Assembly: GCF_029873635.1 (NCBI RefSeq)
Contig: NC_080420.1
Span: 125,158,958-125,222,957 of the forward strand
Source of the DNA: Malania oleifera
Taxonomy: Eukaryota > Streptophyta > Magnoliopsida > Santalales > Ximeniaceae
Direction: 5' to 3'
DNA: 64,000 nucleotides
Shown here piece after piece: positions 22,311-33,503 of this stretch (its first letter is position 1; each line of letters begins with the position of its first letter). The position numbers were made by a program, and so were the translations under genes. The notes under the pieces were generated by a model. The model had not been told where the DNA came from and did not search any database. It was given only the letters and a program-made list of their open reading frames with translations.

Positions 22311-25030
22311 ACAATACTAAAAATTAATATGAATAATTAAACTATATAATTATAATACAATAATAATATTGCTTTAAATTTATTAGTAAGCACAATAATA
22401 ATATTACTTTAAATTTGTTAATAATTTATTGTTTTAAATGTAATAATAGTGTAATAATACTAGATTATAGGGGGGCAGGGGCATTGTTGTCTAACTCGCC
22501 AAAATAACAAGGGGAATTTGGTCCAAAAAGTAGGATTTCCATGGAAATGAGATTCCCATGAAACTAACCCATGTGAGAGGATGGGAATGAGATGCCCATG
22601 TTTTGTGGGAATCTTTCATTCCCAAGAATGTTAAGGTGCCTACTACCAAGGATTCTCATGCCCAAACAAATGTGGGAATGATGCCATGGGCATCACATTC
22701 CAAAGAATGTTGAAAGAAGTCATGAAACAAATGCCTCCTTAAGTTTGAAAAAATGTGGCTGACCTACCCTTTTTAAAATTTGGAATTGGTTGAAGGAGGG
22801 TCATATTCAAGGGTGGGAAGGCTTTTAGGTGACGAAGAAGCTAAAGTTTGTGTCTAATCTTGAGTGTGAGTCCTATCAATTAGGCAAGCATCATTGTGTT
22901 CCCTTTGCTCCCTGGGTCGACAAGCGAGTAGTTAGTCCTTTCATGCTTGTCCATTATGATATTTGGGGTCCTAGTCCTGTGATCTCAAGGTTGGGGTTTC
23001 GGTACTTTGTTTGTTGATGACTACTCTAGGATGACTTGGTCATGTTTAATGAAAGATTGTTCCGAGTTGTTTGATGTCTTTTGTGCTTTCTGTTCCCAAA
23101 TTAAGACTCAATTGGATATGCTAGTTAGGTTACTTCATAGTGATAATGCTAAGGAGTACTTCATTACCCAATTCAATACTCATATGACTAACTCTGGTAT
23201 GATCCATCAGTCCTTTGTGCCCACACTTCACAACAAAATGGAGTTGCAGAGCGGAAAAACAAACATATTCTTGAAGTCACTCGTACCCAATTGTATCAAC
23301 TGAATGTCCCCAAAATCTTTTGGAGTGATTATGTGCTTACAACTCGCTCCTTCATTAATAAAATGCCATCCTATATTCTTGGTGATAAAATCCCATATTC
23401 AGTTATCTTTCCTAAAGCTCCTTTGTTCTCCTTTCCTCCTCATATATTTGGTTGTGTTTCCTTTGTCCATCAGTTATCTCTTGGAATGGATAAGTTTGAT
23501 CCTTATGCTATAAATGTATTTTTCTAGGCTATTCCTATAATCAAATTCTTTGCTCAATTGATGTCATCTTTTCTAAGTCTACACCATGCTACTTTTATTC
23601 CTTGAGTTCTTTTGACCTTGATGAGTTCCTTCCTCAGCCTTGCCTTCCAGATCCAAACCTAGTATCTGTGCCCAATCTTCCTACATCTTCATCCAGTTTG
23701 AGTCCTTCTTGTCGTTTGAATCATCCCAATTTGCAGGTATACACACAACGACTCAAGGGGGAAGTGCCTCCTACAACTTCTACTACTATGCCTCTAGTTC
23801 CCTTGTCGGATGATCTTATTTCTCATGATGTTGATCCTCCAATAGCTGTTGGAAAAGGTAAATGCACTTGTACCCAACATCCAATCTCTAATTTGTTTGT
23901 TATGATTTCTTGTCACCCTCTTATTATTGTTTGTTAGTCCTTGGTCTTCTGTTGCTCTTCCAAGATCTAAATCTGAAGCCATATCCCATGCTTGGTGGAC
24001 GACGACAATGGTTGAAGAGATGCGTGCACTACATGATAATGAAACTTGGGATTTGGTACCTCTTCCTTTAGATAAGTTGTGGTTGGTTGTTGCTGGGTTG
24101 AAAGTCAATCCTGATGGTTCTGTTGCTTGTCTGAAGGCCGACCTGGTTGCTAAGGGGTATACTTAGGTGTATGGTTTGGATTATTTAGACACATTCTCTA
24201 AGAGCATGATTTGATCGATTTAGTGTTGTAGTTTTGAGTTTGGCCTTCATCGGTGTGTAGTAGATCACTTTGTATTTTATCGTCATACTCCATAGAGTAG
24301 TATTTTGTGTATTGTATATGTGGATGACATTGTGATCATCGGTGATGATGATTGTGGCATCCAAGACCTAAAACTTTTTCTACAGAGTAAGTTTTAGACC
24401 AAAGACTTGGACCATTGAAGTATCTTGTATGGGAACTGTCTTGTCATAGTGGAAGTATGTTCTTGATCTTTTTAGATGAGACGGGATTGTTTGGATCCAA
24501 ACTTGTTGATACACTCATGGATCCTAATAGTAAGTTAAGGCCAAATATGGATGATTTGTTGCCTAACCCAGGTCGGTATCGGAGACTTGTTGGAAAGTTG
24601 AATTATCTTACAGTCACTCGACTAGATATATCTTTCGCAACAAGTGTTGTGAGTCAATTTCTTGATTCCCTAAGAACAAGTCATTGGAATGCAGTAATTT
24701 GCATTTTGAGATATCTCAAAGATGCACCAGGGAGAGGTCTGGGTCGGGGTCTCACTCATATAAGGGATATACAAATGCAGATTGGGCTGAATCACCGTCT
24801 GGTCGAAGATCCATAACCGGGTATTGCATCTTTGTCGGTGCTAATTTGGTGCCTTAGAAAAGTAAGAAACAAATTGTGGTTTCCAAGTCGAGTGCTAAGT
24901 TAGAGTATAGGACTATGGCACACACTACATGTGAACTTGTTTGGCTGAAGAACATGTTGAAAGAACTAGGTTTTCCACATTCCCAGCCTATGGAGTTTAT
25001 GTGTGATAATCGAGTTGCTATTTATATTGC

Positions 25031-25038
25031 CTCCAACC
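25031..25038. repeat. hAT-1 target-site duplication, left
   Basis: CTCCAACC here pairs with CTCCAATC at 32698-32705, an 8-bp duplication with one mismatch. Removing the element and one copy restores a continuous copia RNase H reading frame (ASN then VFHERT). Confidence 0.8.
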
Positions 25039-26228
25039 CAAGGTTTGAAATTGTGGTCGCGCGTAACGTCGCCTAACGGTTGCAGTGTTGCAGGACGTGG
25101 GAGACGCGGGTGTTACGTAATGGGAAGCAGGCATAACGGCATGAATTTGTTTCACGCATGCACAACCATGCCAAAATTGACGAATAAGCATGAAATCCAT
25201 TAAGATATGATTTTTAATGAATTTTGATTGCTTTTATTCAACCTACAAATGCTTTTTAATAGGCACTATGATTTTTATATTAATTTTAGTGCGCTATTGA
25301 CAAAAAAAAGTCATTTTTTTAATAGTTTGCACTACTTTAATGGGTAAAAAATGTAGAAATGTAATTAAAATGAAGAATCAATTAATTAGAGACATAGAAT
25401 TGCTAAAAATGAGTCAATACTTAATATACACATACATGAATTTGAAAAATGATTGGTATCAATAGTCGAATACATGAAAACAATATTACAATATAGCACA
25501 TGTCACCGCCAAAAAAGAATGATGTGGAGGGTCTTTATAATCTGCATTTCTATCTTGAGATTGAGATTGGGAATTATCTCCCCACCCTTGTGGAAATACA
25601 TGGCTGAATATACCCATGTTCGTTGTTGCTCTTGAAAATTTACTGGTGGTGAAAATCCAACTGATATAGGAGGTGCATAATCTCCTCCTTGACCATATGC
25701 TGAATAATATCCATAAGTTGGGGTTGGCCGTGGGTGGTGTATAGAAGAAGACTCACTAGATCCCGACCCACTAGAATATGGATGAGACGCATAATATGGA
25801 TCATAGGGTTGAGGTGGTGGATATGCTTGATGAGATCCATATGATTGTGATGATGAATGATCCAAATGAAAGTCTCCAAAACTACGAACCACACCATATG
25901 AATCTTCAGCAGAATCTCGATCTCGGTGTTGGTGACTTCTTCTAGTTTGTGCACCATGACTCCCATTAGGGCCACCACTAGTAGCACTCCTCCTCCTGAA
26001 TTGTGAAGATTGGTACTCTGGAGGAATACCCAAGTCATAATTTTAGGGTATATCATGTAGTCCATAATGTCTAGGAGGATATGTATGAAGTCCTATTGGT
26101 AATAATGATCCACATAAAAGAGCTTCGTAGCCCAATATTAACATACTTACATGCATCATTAACCTAGGAGTTTATGTATCTCCTACAAATGGTGTCCCTG
26201 TGTCATAATAATCATATTCTGTACCGCT

Positions 26229-26286
26229 GCCACCGCCACCGCCGCCACCACCACCACCACCACCACCACCACCACCACCACCACCT
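26229..26286. repeat. (CAC)n trinucleotide tract encoding polyglycine on the minus strand
   Basis: About nineteen CAC/CGC triplets lie in the frame of the hAT-1 transposase tail, so the minus strand reads as a glycine homopolymer between the dimerisation domain and the Ser/Tyr/Pro-rich end. Confidence 0.9.
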
Positions 26287-28210
26287 CCTGCCCTAGTCCT
26301 AGCACCACTACCACCACCATCATCACTTGGCGGGCTCAAACTAAGATTATCATCACTTTGTGTACGTTCAGGACTTGAACTTGAGTAATGACAGACTCAT
26401 ACTCTTAACTCTTTATCTAACCAATTTGAGTTGTCCTGACCATCGAGTAATGGTGCCTCTCTCTCCTTTAACCATGGACTCAAAGGATCATCTTCTTCGA
26501 AAATATAGTCCAAATTGATAGGGTTGAAACTATCTTCAATGTCCTGTTGACTTCTTCTCATTATATATCTCAACTTTAACCTCATATTGTAATGCATGAA
26601 AACAAGTTTTTTTAGTGTCATGTATTTTAGTTTATTTCTTGTTTTCAAATGGATAAGGCTAAAGGTGCTCCAATTATGCTCAAAATGCGAAGCTAATGTG
26701 GTATGACTAAGAACTCTGATTTCTATTTTTTGTAGCTCAGAAGCACACATGCCATAATGAATCCACCATTCAACTGTATAAATAATTGACATTTTTCAAT
26801 ATAATGTATTTTTGAAAAGTCAAATTTGAACACAAAAATGACAAAATAGATCCATTCATCCATTATTTAGCTACATTACTAGGAATTGTTTGTTTCACTG
26901 CCCTTTGAGCCAATCGAGTTCCAAATGTCTCCTGCCTATCTCGATATAGTAACAACTAAAAAATAAGGATTGTGAAGTATAATTAATTAATTAGATATAT
27001 ATTATAGAAAGTACAACAGATTATTAAAATAATTCATTATTCAATAGAACCGATACTTACTTGATTAATAGTAGCCCGAATTTGAGTGTCTATATCGGGT
27101 ACCAGCTTGGTTATCACTTTTTTAACCCCATCCATGACTTCTCTAGCAACTTTAGGCCCATCCATGACTTCTTTAGCAACTTTAGGAGAGGGTGGGGCAT
27201 CATAAAGAAATTGGGGGTTCAAAAAATATCTTAAAATTAAATTTACAAATATATTAATCAATATTAGTGTTTTAATGCAACTATGCATAATTTAAAAGTT
27301 GAAATAATAAGAAATTGTATTTTATTTACACTTGCCAGTTGCATGTAATTCTTGGTGCAATTGAAATCTCTACTGGTTATCAATAATTTTCCAATAATCT
27401 TTGTAGAACCGACAATTTTTTTGAATGGCCAACTTCGCCCTATCAATTGCCTCCATTGTGAAACCCATGGTTGGTTTTTCATCACCATCAACCAATATAA
27501 GAACTTTCACTAAGGGTTCCTATATTTTAATTATATTGGGGGCCTTTTGCCAAAACTCTTTCCCTAAGATAATCTTCTTCGCATCATATGCTAGGCCTGA
27601 TTTTGCCATCCCAAACATTGAGTTTTTTCAAGCATCAGATGTGAACATTATTTTCAATGCTTGTTTGTGCCTAACAATGGTCTCCAAGACAATAAAGTTG
27701 GTGGCAAATCGAGTGATGGTAGGACAAAAAAATTCTCTCTATTATTTGTGAATTTTTTCATGAAATTCACTGTCCATGTGTGGTTGTAAATAAAAGAGGT
27801 TATTATTTTTGCATCTTCTAAGACCTTCTTTACATTACTTTTCTTATCAATGTCTTCAAGAATAAGATCTATGCAATGAGCTGCACATGTTGTCTAGTAG
27901 AGATTGAGCTTCTTTTGCATTAATAATATCCCTCCCACCTTCATTACGGCTTCATTATTAGTCACTACTTGGGCAACATTTTCCTCTCCAGTTTTTTGAG
28001 CCACCTCATCCATTAATTTGAAATGAAATTATAGATTTAACAGTTACTATTACTTAACTTATATACAAGTCATCAAGTGACTCAAGCCAATCAAAATTAG
28101 AAAATTATTTGAAATAATATCCAGTTGTTTGGTTCGGCATATCAGAGACATCAATTGACTTGTGGAAAACAGTGCCTTTATCATGTGTTTTCTTGTGGGC
28201 TTTGACGAAC

Positions 28211-28887
28211 CAAGGTCTTAAATTTCGATTTCGACTCAAATTTCAAAGCTCCAAAAGTATGGAAATTTCAACGGAAATTTCGATTTCGATGTCAATTTCG
28301 ATTTCAATTTGAAAAAATAACGAAAATTAGTAGTAAAGCATGAAATTCTTTGTGAAACTTTAGAAATCGTTAAGAAACATAATAATATAAGTTTTTGGAC
28401 TAATATATTACAAATTAAATACATCTATGTTTTGTATGAGGTGTAAAAGTTGTAAAATAGTATGTGTATCAAACATATTTGTAAGATAATGTACATTTAA
28501 CATATTCAGTTAATACAAATGAAATTCATAAATCATTTAAATGTTATTTATTATACAAATAATGAAAATTTAGACATGAATGGTTAAATAAAATGTTACT
28601 CTATGTTTATTTTTTCATATAATTTCAAAAGCACTTGTAATAATATTTTGTTTCGATAAAATAAATAAAATTAATTAAGATAGAAATTTCACTTACACTC
28701 CTAAATTTCTCATTTGAATTTTGACGAAATTTCATCGTATAGTTAAAATTTCGAGATTTCGATAAATTTCGGATGATTTGTTGAGATTTCGACGAAAATT
28801 GTGTAAGACGGAAATCGATTGCCATTTCAATTTCTATGTTGACAAAAATAGGAAATTTCGACAATTTTGTGGAAATTTAAGACCATG
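28211..28887. mobile_element. hAT-type MITE, 677 bp
   Basis: Ends are CAAGGTCTTAAATTTC and, inverted, CATGGTCTTAAATTTC (15 of 16 identical). Flanks TGACGAAC (28203-28210) and TGACCAAC (28888-28895) form an 8-bp duplication with one mismatch. The interior is non-coding, full of aatttcgatttcg phrases in both orientations, so a single strand could fold back. It interrupts the hAT-1 transposase. Its ends resemble those of hAT-1 itself. Confidence 0.8.
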
Positions 28888-29802
28888 TGACCAACCATTG
28901 CACATAATTGTTACACCTCTCTTTATCCAAATGCTAGCAAAAGAAGATATATAATTTTTCGTTTCCTGATACTCTTGCTCCAAATATATTTTTGAGACTT
29001 CATAGGGTGATGGACCTTTCCAACCTCTGCAGCAACATCAAGCATCGGCTGCATAAATGGAGAGTCAACTACATTGGTGGGGATGTGGTTATAAATTAGG
29101 AATTTGCCCACTTCTTTTCGTAATTTACTTCTTAAACCCTTCAGAATTTTGGTATTTATTTTTGGTTGATTGACACTCCTAATTCTTTCTAGAGTAGGGT
29201 CCATCGCCCTTAATCTAGCTTCAGGGGCATCAGGGTTAATCCATTGTTGTCCATTACCTCCAGCTTCTCGAGCACTTTGTGACCGAGTTCTACCAAAACC
29301 ACCGGCACTGCCACTACCAGAGCCACCGCCCTTGTTCGTAATAATTATCACTTCCACCTCTTCTTGTCCTAAATCTTTACCTCTTTTCTCATTCTTGTTG
29401 TGCTCATATGCTTTCTTGTCGAGAAAATCTCATTCTTTCCTCATCTGAATCTTCTTCATCACTCAAATTTTCAAAATCTCCTCTAATTTGAGCTTCTAGT
29501 TCCTTTTGCCCTTTTTGTTTATCTCTCTTCCTCTCTGCATATTGTTGTAGATGTTTCATCAATTCTTTTCTAACCTTCGTGGTTACATTTGGACACAAAG
29601 ACACCTGACCTTTTTATGTGTCAAGTGTTGTTCAATTGTGTAATTCCTCATTTAATTGTCTTCCTCGATAATTTATATAAGACAACATGTCTACTACCTT
29701 CCACTGGAGTAGAAAAATGCCAACCAATGTCTTCACTAGGTAGCTCTTCACTTCCTTTTTTATGATGTGGCATGTTGATGCTTGATTAGATGACTTCTAC
29801 AC

Positions 29803-31780
29803 TTAACAACAAAAACAACAACAACAACAACAACAACAAAACCAAGCCTTAGTCCCACTAAGTGGGGTCGGCTATATGAATCCTTTTCCGTCAATTTATG
29901 CGATCATGGACCATTTCTTTTGATAGATTCAAGGATATTAAATCCTTACTCACTATCTCCTCCCAAGTTATTTTAGGTCTTACCCTACCCCTTCTACTGC
30001 CCCCTACAGTAACTAAGTCACTCTTCCTCACAGGTGCACTATGTGGCCTACATTGTAAGTGTCCATTCCATCTGAGTCGTCCCTCCATGATCTTATCTTC
30101 TATAGGAGCTACACCTAACTTACCACGAATATGTTTATTTCTTAATTTATCTTTCAATGTTATACCACTCGTCCATCTAAGCATTCTCATCTTGGCAACT
30201 TTTACTTTTTGGATATTATGTTTATTCGTCGCCCAACATTTTGATCCATTTAACATAGCTGGTCTTAGAGCTGTCCTATAAAACTTCATTTTTAATTTTA
30301 AGGGTATTCTACGATCACATAGCACACTTGAAGCACTTCTCTATTTTATCCAACCTGCTTTAACTCTATGCATTACATCATCTTCAATTTCTCCTTCAGC
30401 TTGCATAATAGATCCAAGGTATCGAAATCTACAAGTGCTATTTATATCTTCATCATCAAGTTTAACTTTGTCTCCAATATTCCTCCTATCATTACTGAAA
30501 TTACATTTCATATATTCTGTTTAATTTCTACTTATCCTAAAGCCTCTAGATTCCAAAGCTTCTCTTGATAATTCTAACTCAGCTTCTACTTCATCCCTAG
30601 TTTCGTCAATTAATACAATATCATTTGCAAACAACATACACCATGGAACTTCCTTTGAATACTCTTAGTCAATTGGTCCATCATTAAAGCAAAAAGATAA
30701 GGACTCAAAGCAGATCCTTGATGTACACTTATGGTAATTGGAAATTCTCTAGTTTCTCCATCTATAGTCCTTACGCTAGTCATTACTCCATCGTACATAT
30801 CCTTAATGACATCGGTATACCTACTACATACACCCTTTTTTTCTAAAATTCCCCATTGAACTTCCCTAGGTATCCTATCATATGCTTTCTCAAGGTCAAT
30901 AAATATCATATGCAAGTCCCTTTTCTTTTCCCTAAACTTTTCCATTAATCTTCTTAAAAGATAAATAGCTTCTGTGGTAGATCTCCCAGGCATAAAACCA
31001 AATTGATTTTCTGAGATCTTCATTTCTAGCCTTAATCTTTGTTCATCTACCATTTCCCATAGTTTCATCGTATGACTCATAAGTTTAATTCCACGATAGT
31101 TATTACAATTTTGAATATCTCCTTTATTTTTGTATATAGGTATTAAAGTGCTTTTCTTCCATTCATTTAGCATTTTCTTAGTTTTTACAATTTTATGAAA
31201 TAAATTAGTTAACCATATTCCGTTATCACCCAATCATTTCCAAACTTCAATTGGGATGTTATCTGGTCCCATAGCTTTCCCATTTTTCATTTTTTAGTGC
31301 AAACTTAACTTTGTTAACTCTAATTTTGCGAATAAATCTTATATTTTTAGTCTTTTCCTCATTTGAAAAATCTAAGTTTAAGTCTTCTATTTGGTTTTCG
31401 TTAAACAACTTACTAAAGTAATTTCGCCATCTTTCTTTAATATCTTCATCCTTAACCAAGACAATATCATCCCCACTTTTTATACATTTTACATTTCCTA
31501 AGTCTTTGCTCTTCCTTTCTCTAGCTTTAGCAAGTTTAAATATATCTCTTTCCCCTTCTTTTGTACCTAATCTATCATACAAACTATTAAATGATCTATA
31601 TTTAGCTTTACTAACGGCGCTTTTCGCATTTTTCTTGCCTCCTTATATTTTTCAAAGTTATCTCTGTTTCTACATTTTTACCACGTTTTATACCAAATTC
31701 TTTTTGTCTTTATGATTTTTCGTACATCTTTATCCCATCACCAACTCTCTTTGCTATTTGAGAATCTTCCCCTTGATTCA
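29803..31780 (-). mobile_element. RTE LINE copy 3, 5'-truncated, inside hAT-1
   Basis: The 3' end (left) is a CAA-repeat tail (29803-29838), followed inward by the conserved RTE 3' sequence GGGTCGGCTATATGAATCC. The minus strand encodes reverse transcriptase: IQNCNNYRGIKLMSHTMKLW, FMPGRSTTEAIYLLRRLM, IDLEKAYDRIPRE, VHQGSALSPYLFALMMDQL, then C-terminal MLRWTSGITLKDKLRNKHI. Upstream it reaches KEGERDIFKLAKARE and stops in the inter-domain region near 31780, so the endonuclease is missing. The catalytic motif reads FAND instead of FADD. Frameshifts split the frame. It landed just upstream of the BED domain of the hAT-1 transposase. Confidence 0.88.
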
Positions 31781-32697
31781 AGAAATTAAGAATAAAATGG
31801 CACATAATTAGCTAATTACTTAATAATATAACATAAATGATGGATTAAATTTGAGAAATATGTAGAATTATAATTTGCGGAAATTTTTATATTAATTAAT
31901 AATTTTCACTTATATATTAATTCTAATTCTGTACTCTATAGATTCTATACTTTATACTACTTTTTATATTAATTAATAAATTTTACTTATATAATTATTT
32001 ACAAATTTATATACATAAAATAAAATAAAAGTAATTAAATAATAAGTATAAACTTAAAACTATAAAATAAACTAAATTACTAATTTATTAGTAATTTAGT
32101 AGGCTACACTAGCACTGTATTAGGCTGGAGTAGCCTTTGCTGCTTCAAATTAAAAGAAATAATTAAAAAAAAAGAGAAGAATGAAGACTGGAGTCTGGAA
32201 GAAGGCACTACCCAAGTTTCGAAGTGGCCAAACCTATCGAATGGAGTGAGTTTGAGCTGCAAGCCTTTAAATGTTCAAATTTCTTCTTGATCTCAAGATT
32301 TCCTCGTAGAATCTACCCTAAACTTTGCCAAATAACAGCAATTTTGCCGACAAATTGTGAAATCCCCACAGATTGGAGAGCCGACTCAGCCGACCTGTGG
32401 AGCACGTCTTCAAACAACAAATCGAAGCTGATTTTTGTGGTTTCAAAGCTTTAGATTAGTAGATCTAAGCTGGACGAAGGAGATGAAGGGGGAAGAAGCA
32501 GCAACACGCGAAGAGAAACACAAAAAATGAAACAGATTCGAGGAGATAAAGTGTCGGGCCTATTGGCAGCTGTAACATAGTGTAAAGGTCATTACAGGCC
32601 GTTACGGCTGTGAATTTTCTGCTCACTGCATTAGTGGTCTGTAACAGTATCGGAGGCCTAATTTTTTGTTACGTAATGGCCGTTATTTAATACCATG

Positions 32698-32705
32698 CTC
32701 CAATC
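32698..32705. repeat. hAT-1 target-site duplication, right
   Basis: CTCCAATC here is the partner of CTCCAACC at 25031-25038. Confidence 0.8.
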
Positions 32706-32913
32706 TTGTCTTCCATGAGCGGACAAAGCACATTGAAGTTGATTGCCACTTTATTCGAGAGAAACTTATATAGAACCTCATTACGCCCACTCATGTGAAG
32801 TCTGAGTTTCAGCTTGCTAATTTATTTCGCTAAAGCCTTGGGAGGTGCTCATGTGAAATTCATTTGTAACAAGTTAGGAGCATATGATATATACGCTCCA
32901 GCTTGAGGGGGAT

Positions 32914-33089
32914 TGTTAATGGTTATTTAGTCTTTTAGCATTATTATTACTATATGTTAGAGTTTTGTTTGTAATAAGTGTGAGTTAGTAAGGGTATTAT
33001 GGTCATTTCTGTGTACTTACATATATTATAAATAGAGGGATAGACCTATCATTAAGTTTATGTCTTCCATTTTACCCAACTACTCAACA
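32914..33089 (+). repeat. Probable 3' LTR of copia element 1
   Basis: It starts TGTTAATGG right after the polypurine tract GAGGGGGAT and is judged to end at CTCAACA, an imperfect inverse of the start. It contains a TATA-like tatataaatag near 33025. The 3' boundary is uncertain because no 5' LTR or target duplication is available. Confidence 0.55.
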
Positions 33090-33437
33090 AAGACAATCTG
33101 AAAATTATTTGTGCTGAATCCAAAAGAAAATTTGCAAGATCACTGTTGATGTCAGGTGGCGTGAGTAGGAGGTTACCTCAACATTGCTGATTGCTTTACT
33201 TTATTGCCAATCTTGATTTTAGCTTGAAAAATTCTTGCAATCCCCCATTGCTCTTCACATTCTTCGATTGATTTTGTTATTGACATTAAATTTCTAGCAT
33301 TAAAGGGTACTTACTGCACATTTCAGTCGGTTGTCATTGCTTTTTATTGGGGCACCAAACTTTTGCCTCGAATTCAACCTTGCCATTTTTAGCTGCCAGT
33401 GATATGTTCTTGTTTCCTGATTGTTTTTTTTTGGGTA
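33090..33437. other. Unassigned intron sequence
   Basis: About 350 bp lie between the copia LTR and the RTE foldback. I recognise no gene or element. It may be copia-flanking native intron or a remnant of another repeat. Confidence 0.4.
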
Positions 33438-33503
33438 TCTCCTCAATCGTTGGTTATTAGAGTGGATTTTAGGTCTTTGTCTAATAACCAACGATTGAGG
33501 AGA
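33438..33503. repeat. Perfect 24-bp inverted repeat at the start of an RTE fragment
   Basis: The left arm at 33438-33461 (containing CTCAATCGTTGGTTATTAG) and right arm at 33480-33503 are exact reverse complements around an 18-base loop. A second inverse pair overlaps: TTTTAGGTCTTTGTCTA at 33466-33482 and its complement at 33531-33547. Confidence 0.9.

Larger units (their letters stand above)
21005..22738. mobile_element. TIR DNA element with TTAA or TTA/TAA duplication
   Basis: The left end is GGGGGCATTTGGTTCGTGG and the right end, inverted, is GGAGGCATTTGTTTCATG. Flanks are TTAA on both sides (21001-21004 and 22739-22742). This can also be read as a 3-bp TTA/TAA duplication, as in PIF/Harbinger-type MITEs. 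The outer ~260 and ~300 bp are full of gggaat/attccc motifs in inverse orientation. The core carries foreign sequence: an LTR fragment (21266-21677) and a LINE ORF1 piece (21690-22310). No transposase was seen. Relatives lie at 42160-42430 and 12053-12130. Confidence 0.7.
20430..22848 (+). mobile_element. L1-like LINE endonuclease fragment, split by a TIR element
   Basis: The plus strand encodes the C-terminal half of an L1 endonuclease: PLNNGCFAWVALGEKASSYI near 20810, then RPISDHRPILFDSNAVQ ending at 20988. The linker continues after the insertion as EKMWLTYPFLKFG (about 22746-22785) and EGHIQGWEGF near 22830. The LINE frame then gives way to copia pol at about 22848. No reverse transcriptase follows. 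The split by 21005-22738 leaves the host frame otherwise continuous. Confidence 0.75.
25503..29770 (-). pseudogene. hAT-1 transposase pseudogene
   Basis: Minus-strand pieces appear in hAT order. A BED-type N-terminus (DIGWHFSTPVEGSR near 29730) has lost its zinc-binding cysteines, followed by CPNVTTKVRKELMKHLQQ. A Gly/Ser-rich linker and then DPTLERIRSVNQPKI lie at about 29200. After the MITE come KGTVFHKSIDVSD (28170) and TTCAAHCIDLILEDI (27890), the latter preceded by a stop where Trp is usual. The region MKNQPWVSQW is at 27480. The dimerisation domain follows at 26700 (FEHNWSTFSLIHLKTRNKLK). A C-terminal tail with a polyglycine run (26286-26229) precedes a Ser/Tyr/Pro-rich end (26033-25503). 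Several stops and frameshifts separate the pieces. Confidence 0.8.
25039..32697 (-). mobile_element. hAT-1 DNA transposon, 7.7 kb, with nested insertions
   Basis: Ends are CAAGGTTTGAAAT on the left and, inverted, CATGGTATTAAAT on the right (10 of 13 identical), with an 8-bp target duplication. A minus-strand BED/hAT transposase remnant (29770-25503) fills the interior. Two later insertions lie inside: a hAT-type MITE (28211-28887) and an RTE LINE (29803-31780). Without them the element is about 5 kb, normal for an autonomous plant hAT. Subterminal regions contain repeated gtaacggc motifs. Stops in the transposase make it inactive. Confidence 0.85.
22848..33089 (+). mobile_element. Ty1/copia element 1, 5'-truncated and split by a hAT
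   Basis: The pol remnant enters at the GAG-pre-integrase zinc region (NLECESYQLGKHH). It continues through integrase (CFVDDYSRMTW, LLHSDNAKEY), reverse transcriptase (YVDDIVII at about 24318) and RNase H (SKSSAKLEYRTMAHTTCELV). It is cut at 25038 by a hAT and resumes at 32706 with VFHERTKHIEVDC. A polypurine tract (TTGAGGGGGAT) and probable 3' LTR (32914-33089) follow. gag, protease and the 5' LTR are missing. A deletion near 24200-24260 removes the centre of RT, and many stops are present. The left junction fuses in frame to LINE sequence. Confidence 0.85.

Noticed and set aside
29898..31715. Plus-strand ORFs opposite RTE copy 3, and likewise 39299-41005 opposite copy 5
   Set aside because: They are antisense shadows of the RTE reverse transcriptase frames, which contain the real motifs.
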